NCBI RefSeq assembly: GCF_000090795.2
Contig: NW_003546902.1
Coordinates: forward strand, 14,003 to 37,427
DNA: 23,425 nucleotides
Source: Amphimedon queenslandica
Taxonomy: Eukaryota > Porifera > Demospongiae > Haplosclerida > Niphatidae
Direction of reading: 5' to 3'
Below, in pieces: positions 19,329 through 23,425 of the stretch. The stretch's first letter is position 1, and each line of letters begins with the position of its first letter. Below the pieces are notes generated by a model. It did not search any database and was not told where the DNA came from. It was given only the letters and a program-made list of their open reading frames with translations. A program made the translations under genes and the position numbers.

Positions 19329-22300
19329 ATGATTGATGTCTCTCAATGGAGAGCAAGTATTGGACTGTGGAACTACTGTCAAGCTGCCTCCAGTAGACCA
19401 GCTAATGGCTGCCACTCTCACTCATTCAAAGCTGCAGTAGACAGCAAGTCAGGCAGTACTACATCAGGAGAGAAGACATCTAAACTGCCAGCAGCTCTGT
19501 CTCTTATTGTTTCTCTTCTTTTATCTTTATTAAGATATATGAAGTTCAATTTCATTCCTCCAACTGGTAAACAAATCAACAGTATACCGGTATAATATTA
19601 TCATACAGTGTATTTACAATAGGTATAATTACTGTTACTGTTATGATCCACTGCCTCCAGTCATTAGTCTTGTTTATAGCTACTATTGGCAGTAGCTCTG
19701 AACTGATCTACTACTTGGTTTTACTTCTCCTCCTCCTCTTATCAGGAGATGTTGAACTCAATCCTGGTCCTATAGGTAAACATAGATTTATGCTAATTGT
19801 AGCAGTTTTATATTTTATAAATATTAACATGATTAGGTAGAGTCTGGAACTGGATTGTTACTAAATTATGTAGGTGCTTGCGGTCAAACCAAAGTCCTCC
19901 AAACAATTTAGGTATACAAAATATTTTTTATAATTTAATTCATCTTATATGTTAGAGCATGGTCTTAGTTTACAAATGCAGAAATCACAAGGTATTTATA
20001 CATCTATTTCATAAAAGTATAATATTTAAAAACAATATTTTAAAATAGGCAGTGATGCTTCTGCCAGTGGTGCATCATCATCAGTTTCTGCAAACAAACC
20101 TGTTACTAGTACTACATCAGGTAAACAGACACTTAATATAACACTCATTTACTGATACACTACTGCAGGTAATCCAAAGGATATATTAAGGACTCATTCT
20201 GATAAACTAGTTCACGCTATTAGTGTGAATCTATACGATGTAACTAATGCACTGTATGCTAAAGACATGATACCACAACAAGCCAAAGAGGAGATGCATG
20301 TATTAGGAATAACTAATAATGAGAAATCTAGTAAACTTGTGAATGTCATTGAGCAACAGTTGGGATCCTCTCTTAATCCAGAGCAGTATCTTATTGATAT
20401 ATGTCATGTATTAATAAACCAACAACATACACTAACAGATATTGCTACCTCTATATTACACCAGTTAGGTGAGTGTGTGTGTGTACATTATCAGTGATCA
20501 ATATAGTCATTATATCTCAATACATTAGGTCAGTCTATACCTGATGTCAGTCCACATACTGCAAGTAACACTCCCATTGCTATATTCAGAATGAATTATG
20601 ATACTCTTGTTGATGCTATTGCTCATAATCATTACAAAGTAGCATATGGGTTATATGCTAAAGGACTAATAAAAATTGAAAATGTTGATCAAATTCAAAA
20701 TGTAACTGAATCTTCTGATATTATTAAATCTGGGCGATTAATGTCTGAATTGAAAAAACAGTTAGAAGACTGTCTTGTTCCAAAGCAGTATCTTATTGTT
20801 GTATGTCATGTATTAATAAACCAACAACATCATACACTAACAGATATTGCTACCTCTATATTACACCAGTTAGGTGAGTGTGTGTGTGTACATTATCAGT
20901 GATCAATATAGTCATTATATCTCAATACATTAGGTCAGCCTATACCTGATAATGTCCCATCTACAATACCTGATGATGTTCAAGGATATGCTAAAAATAT
21001 GAGACAACACTACAAATCCCAACCTATTGTTGCTACAGATTGGCCACCAAGAATTGGAAAAGATTATTTTGGAAGACTAGCGCTAGTAGAAAAACAAGAC
21101 TCCAGCACACAAGCAAAATCAGCTTGGCATATGCTAAGAGGACAAGTCGATGAAATATTTGGACTAAATGAAAACATAGGGATTAGGATTGAAGATGTCC
21201 TTCGACCATCAACTAATTCTCAGTCTCTCAGAGTAGTAATAGATGGTCCTCCTGGTATTGGCAAGACCACACTCTGTCGTAAACTGTTAAATATGTGGTC
21301 TAATGAAATAATTTTACTCCAACAGTATGACTTGGTACTTTACTGTCCGTTAAGGAACAGTAAGATAGCTACAGCTACTACACTGGCTGACCTGTTTGTG
21401 CGTCAACTTAATAGATATAAAAATGTACCTGAATGGTTTGAGGAGAGGGATGGAGAAGGATTACTGATAATTTTTGATGGTTGGGATGAACTAAGTGAAA
21501 GACTCAGACAGTCTTCATTAGCTGCTAGTATCATTTGTAAAGGGAAGTTAGACCAATGTTCAGTAATTGTTACCTCTCGTAGCTATGCCTCCTCTTCACT
21601 TTTGAAAATGGATACTATCAGTAGACATGTTCAGGTCATTGGGTTTTCTAAGGAAGAAATATCAACAGTAATTATACAAACACTTCAAAAAGATACAAAA
21701 CTAGCACAAGAACTCATTGATAAAAGCAGCTTGGCACTTCTTTTATCTAAACCATTCACAACTACTCAAAGCAGTAAGGACTCACAACTAGCAGTGAAAC
21801 TCATTAATGATCTTAAAGTACGAAATGATGTCCATTTATTGTGTTATATACCACTAGTCTGCTCCATGGTTATCTTAGTTTATTGTAAGGAAGGAGGACA
21901 CTTACCAACAACACTCACTCAACTCTATGAGAACTTTATTCTACAAACTATCAGAAGACATGTTAAAAAACATGACATGAACCCACACACTTTAGGTAGT
22001 CTTTCTTCATTACCAACACAATTTGCTAAACCTTTACAAGAGATGTGTCAAATAGCTTATACTAACCTGGCTAATACAAGAATGACATTCTCTTCACATC
22101 AACTACAGTCACTGACTGAGGCAGTCAAGGAAGACTATCTTGGATTGATGACAACATTCATAGAATATGATGAGGAGAAGTATCAGTTCCTTCACTTGAG
22201 TATACAGGAATTTCTAGCTGCATGGTGGATAGTTAAACATGAGGAGAAGACAGAGGAAGTGTTTAAGGATCACTTTGATGACGATCACTTTCGAATGTGT

Positions 22301-23425
22301 CTGAGGTTTGTAGCAGGTCTAACTCACCTTGAACATGAGAGCTATCAACAGTATTTTAATAAACAACTTGACTTACAGTGTAAGAGGAAACCATTGTTAG
22401 GATATGAGACTCTTCATCTCTTAGTACATCAGAATCCTAAAATTAGACAAATTGATCATATCGAATCTGATGATTTTGACAATGTTCCCATTCTTCTTCT
22501 TCAACTCCTGTATGAATCACAGAACACAACATTATGTCAAGTATTAGCACAATCCATCAACAACCACTCACTGTGTCTGTATAGAGTATCATTAACATTG
22601 TTTGACTGGTTGTGTCTCAGTTATTGTATAAACAATTCCAACACAATATGGAATCACTTGCACCTGGGGACTGCATCTAACCAGTCACTATCAATCTTCA
22701 CTGCTGGACTAACCAATAACTCACTACAGACCCAGTGTAAGAGACTTGTAGTTGAGTTGTATGAACCCACTGATGAATTAATACACAAATTATTACAACC
22801 ATCACTTTTATACAATATTCAGGAGTGCTACTGTCTATTAATAAATCTTCAATATGTTCCCTGTCTTGTATTGTTACAGTTCCTCAATCTTCCTCAATTG
22901 AAAATACTGCACTTAAAAATACAAGGCGGAATGCATGTGTCTATATTTGACAATACAGACAAGTACACTGAGCTTGAGAATGAAAGAAAAAGTACCATTA
23001 TTAGCATTATTAGAGGAGTAACAAGAAATGAAACAATAACATCATTAACACTAGTCTGGAAACCTGATCTACCAGTGGGTATCCAGACAACATTACCACA
23101 ATATTTTGCTCCTTATCCTCCTCCTCCTAATCAAGTAGTAAATCTAAATCTAAAGGACAATGACACATTACAAACTCTTTCACTGGACATATCTGATAGA
23201 GATCACTTATATCAGGCTCTAATGATAGGAGAATTAAGATGGAGTAATGAACTAATGACATCACTCCTTCCACGTATCAAAGGATTACACTGTCTGATAC
23301 TACATGATCCATACCCACCACATCTTCTATTTGACTCTCATCCCAGTCTACATACACTTACTTTACCACTAGACACAGCTGAGAGTGCTATTGAATTATT
23401 TACTATTCTACAAACCAATACTACA
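19329..23425 (+). CDS. NLR3: leader-2A-CARD-CARD-NACHT-LRR receptor (cut by right window edge)
   Basis: My model is 19329-19566, 19623-19775, 19837-19911, 19956-19991, 20049-20120, 20169-20468, 20529-20873 and 20934 to the edge: 1237 codons visible with no stop. Order: leader with 2A (Pro at 129), the two micro-exons, CARD1 (192-291), CARD2 (292-406, first part strongly diverged: MNYDTLVDAIAHNHYKVAYG), NACHT with Walker A GPPGIGKTT (511-519) and Walker B LLIIFDGWDEL, FLHLSIQEFLAAWW, and LRRs running off the edge. It lacks a Death exon before NACHT. Intron 1 is 56 nt, six longer than in the paralogues. The 5' exons resemble NLR2, while part of the NACHT exon resembles NLR1. Whether it carries the ZU5-Death tail cannot be seen. 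Confidence 0.85.
19742..19771 (+). promoter_or_regulatory. 2A translational recoding motif, NLR3
   Basis: SGDVELNPGP after LLLLLL, followed by IG and a phase 1 donor as in NLR2. Confidence 0.9.
20169..20468 (+). CDS. NLR3 CARD1 exon
   Basis: Nearly identical to NLR2 CARD1 but one His codon shorter in the NQQHTL stretch. Flanked by the standard CARD introns. Confidence 0.7.
20529..20873 (+). CDS. NLR3 CARD2 exon
   Basis: 345 nt, phase 1. The first two thirds are unlike other copies (AYGLYAKGLIKIENVDQIQN), but the last third (VLINQQHHTLTDIATSIL) and the following intron are almost identical to all other CARD exons. This suggests homogenisation of the 3' part. Confidence 0.65.
20934..23425 (+). 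CDS. NLR3 NACHT and LRR exon (partial)
   Basis: The frame starts phase 1 at 20934 and stays open to the window end. Walker A lies at 21245-21271; GWDEL and VIVTSRSYASSSLL follow. Around 21711-21830 the DNA is almost identical to NLR1 (3811-3930) and unlike NLR2. The LRR part is the most diverged of the three, with deletions around 22940-22990 relative to NLR1 and an insertion near 23060-23140. Confidence 0.85.

Noticed and set aside
20934..23425. NLR3 NACHT exon as a pseudogene
   Set aside because: Reading it codon by codon from the phase 1 acceptor gives no stop; it is simply cut by the window edge.

Overview
The window reads as animal nuclear DNA from a demosponge, very probably Amphimedon or a close relative. 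It is AT-rich, has very small introns (about 40-110 nt), and carries animal-type NLR innate immune receptors (Death/CARD - NACHT - LRR) led by a 2A translational-recoding peptide. The species is inferred from gene style. The exon models were built by hand from splice signals and reading phase, without transcript data.

Layout. Two gene types alternate in a repeating unit: an Ig/FN3 membrane receptor on the minus strand, head-to-head with an NLR on the plus strand. Unit 1: receptor R1 (1-673, minus, cut by the left edge) and NLR1 (1745-6314). Unit 2: receptor R2 (9298 down to 6547, minus, complete in my model, 498 codons) and NLR2 (10518-17874, 16 exons, 2157 codons). Unit 3: a decayed remnant of the receptor (about 18160-18610) and NLR3 (19329 to beyond the right edge, open throughout). 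The head-to-head intergenic regions (674-1744, 9299-10517, about 19030-19328) are recognisably homologous.

NLR design. All three NLRs start with a nearly identical leader of about 127 residues made by splicing two exons. It has three hydrophobic stretches and ends in the 2A motif SGDVELNPG|P. By the known behaviour of 2A, one mRNA should yield a free hydrophobic leader plus a leaderless NLR beginning with Pro, along with some uncleaved membrane- or secretory-targeted fusion. Behind 2A come variable death-fold exons: Death then CARD in NLR1, CARD-Death-CARD in NLR2, CARD-CARD in NLR3. A single large NACHT-LRR exon follows. Every 5' intron is phase 1 and nearly all split a glycine codon, so the death-fold exons behave as exchangeable cassettes.

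The most striking single gene is NLR2. After its LRRs it splices in phase into six more exons that encode a ZU5 domain, a UPA-like region and a terminal Death domain. This NACHT-LRR-ZU5-UPA-death-fold order recalls vertebrate NLRP1 and PIDD. NLR1 lacks the splice donor at the same place and ends after the LRRs. NLR3's 3' end is outside the window.

The receptors have a signal peptide, one Ig domain, two FN3 domains, a Ser/Thr-rich stalk, one membrane span and a tail with several tyrosine motifs. Co-duplication of a surface receptor with an intracellular NLR across a shared intergenic region suggests a recognition-signalling pair; that is an inference.
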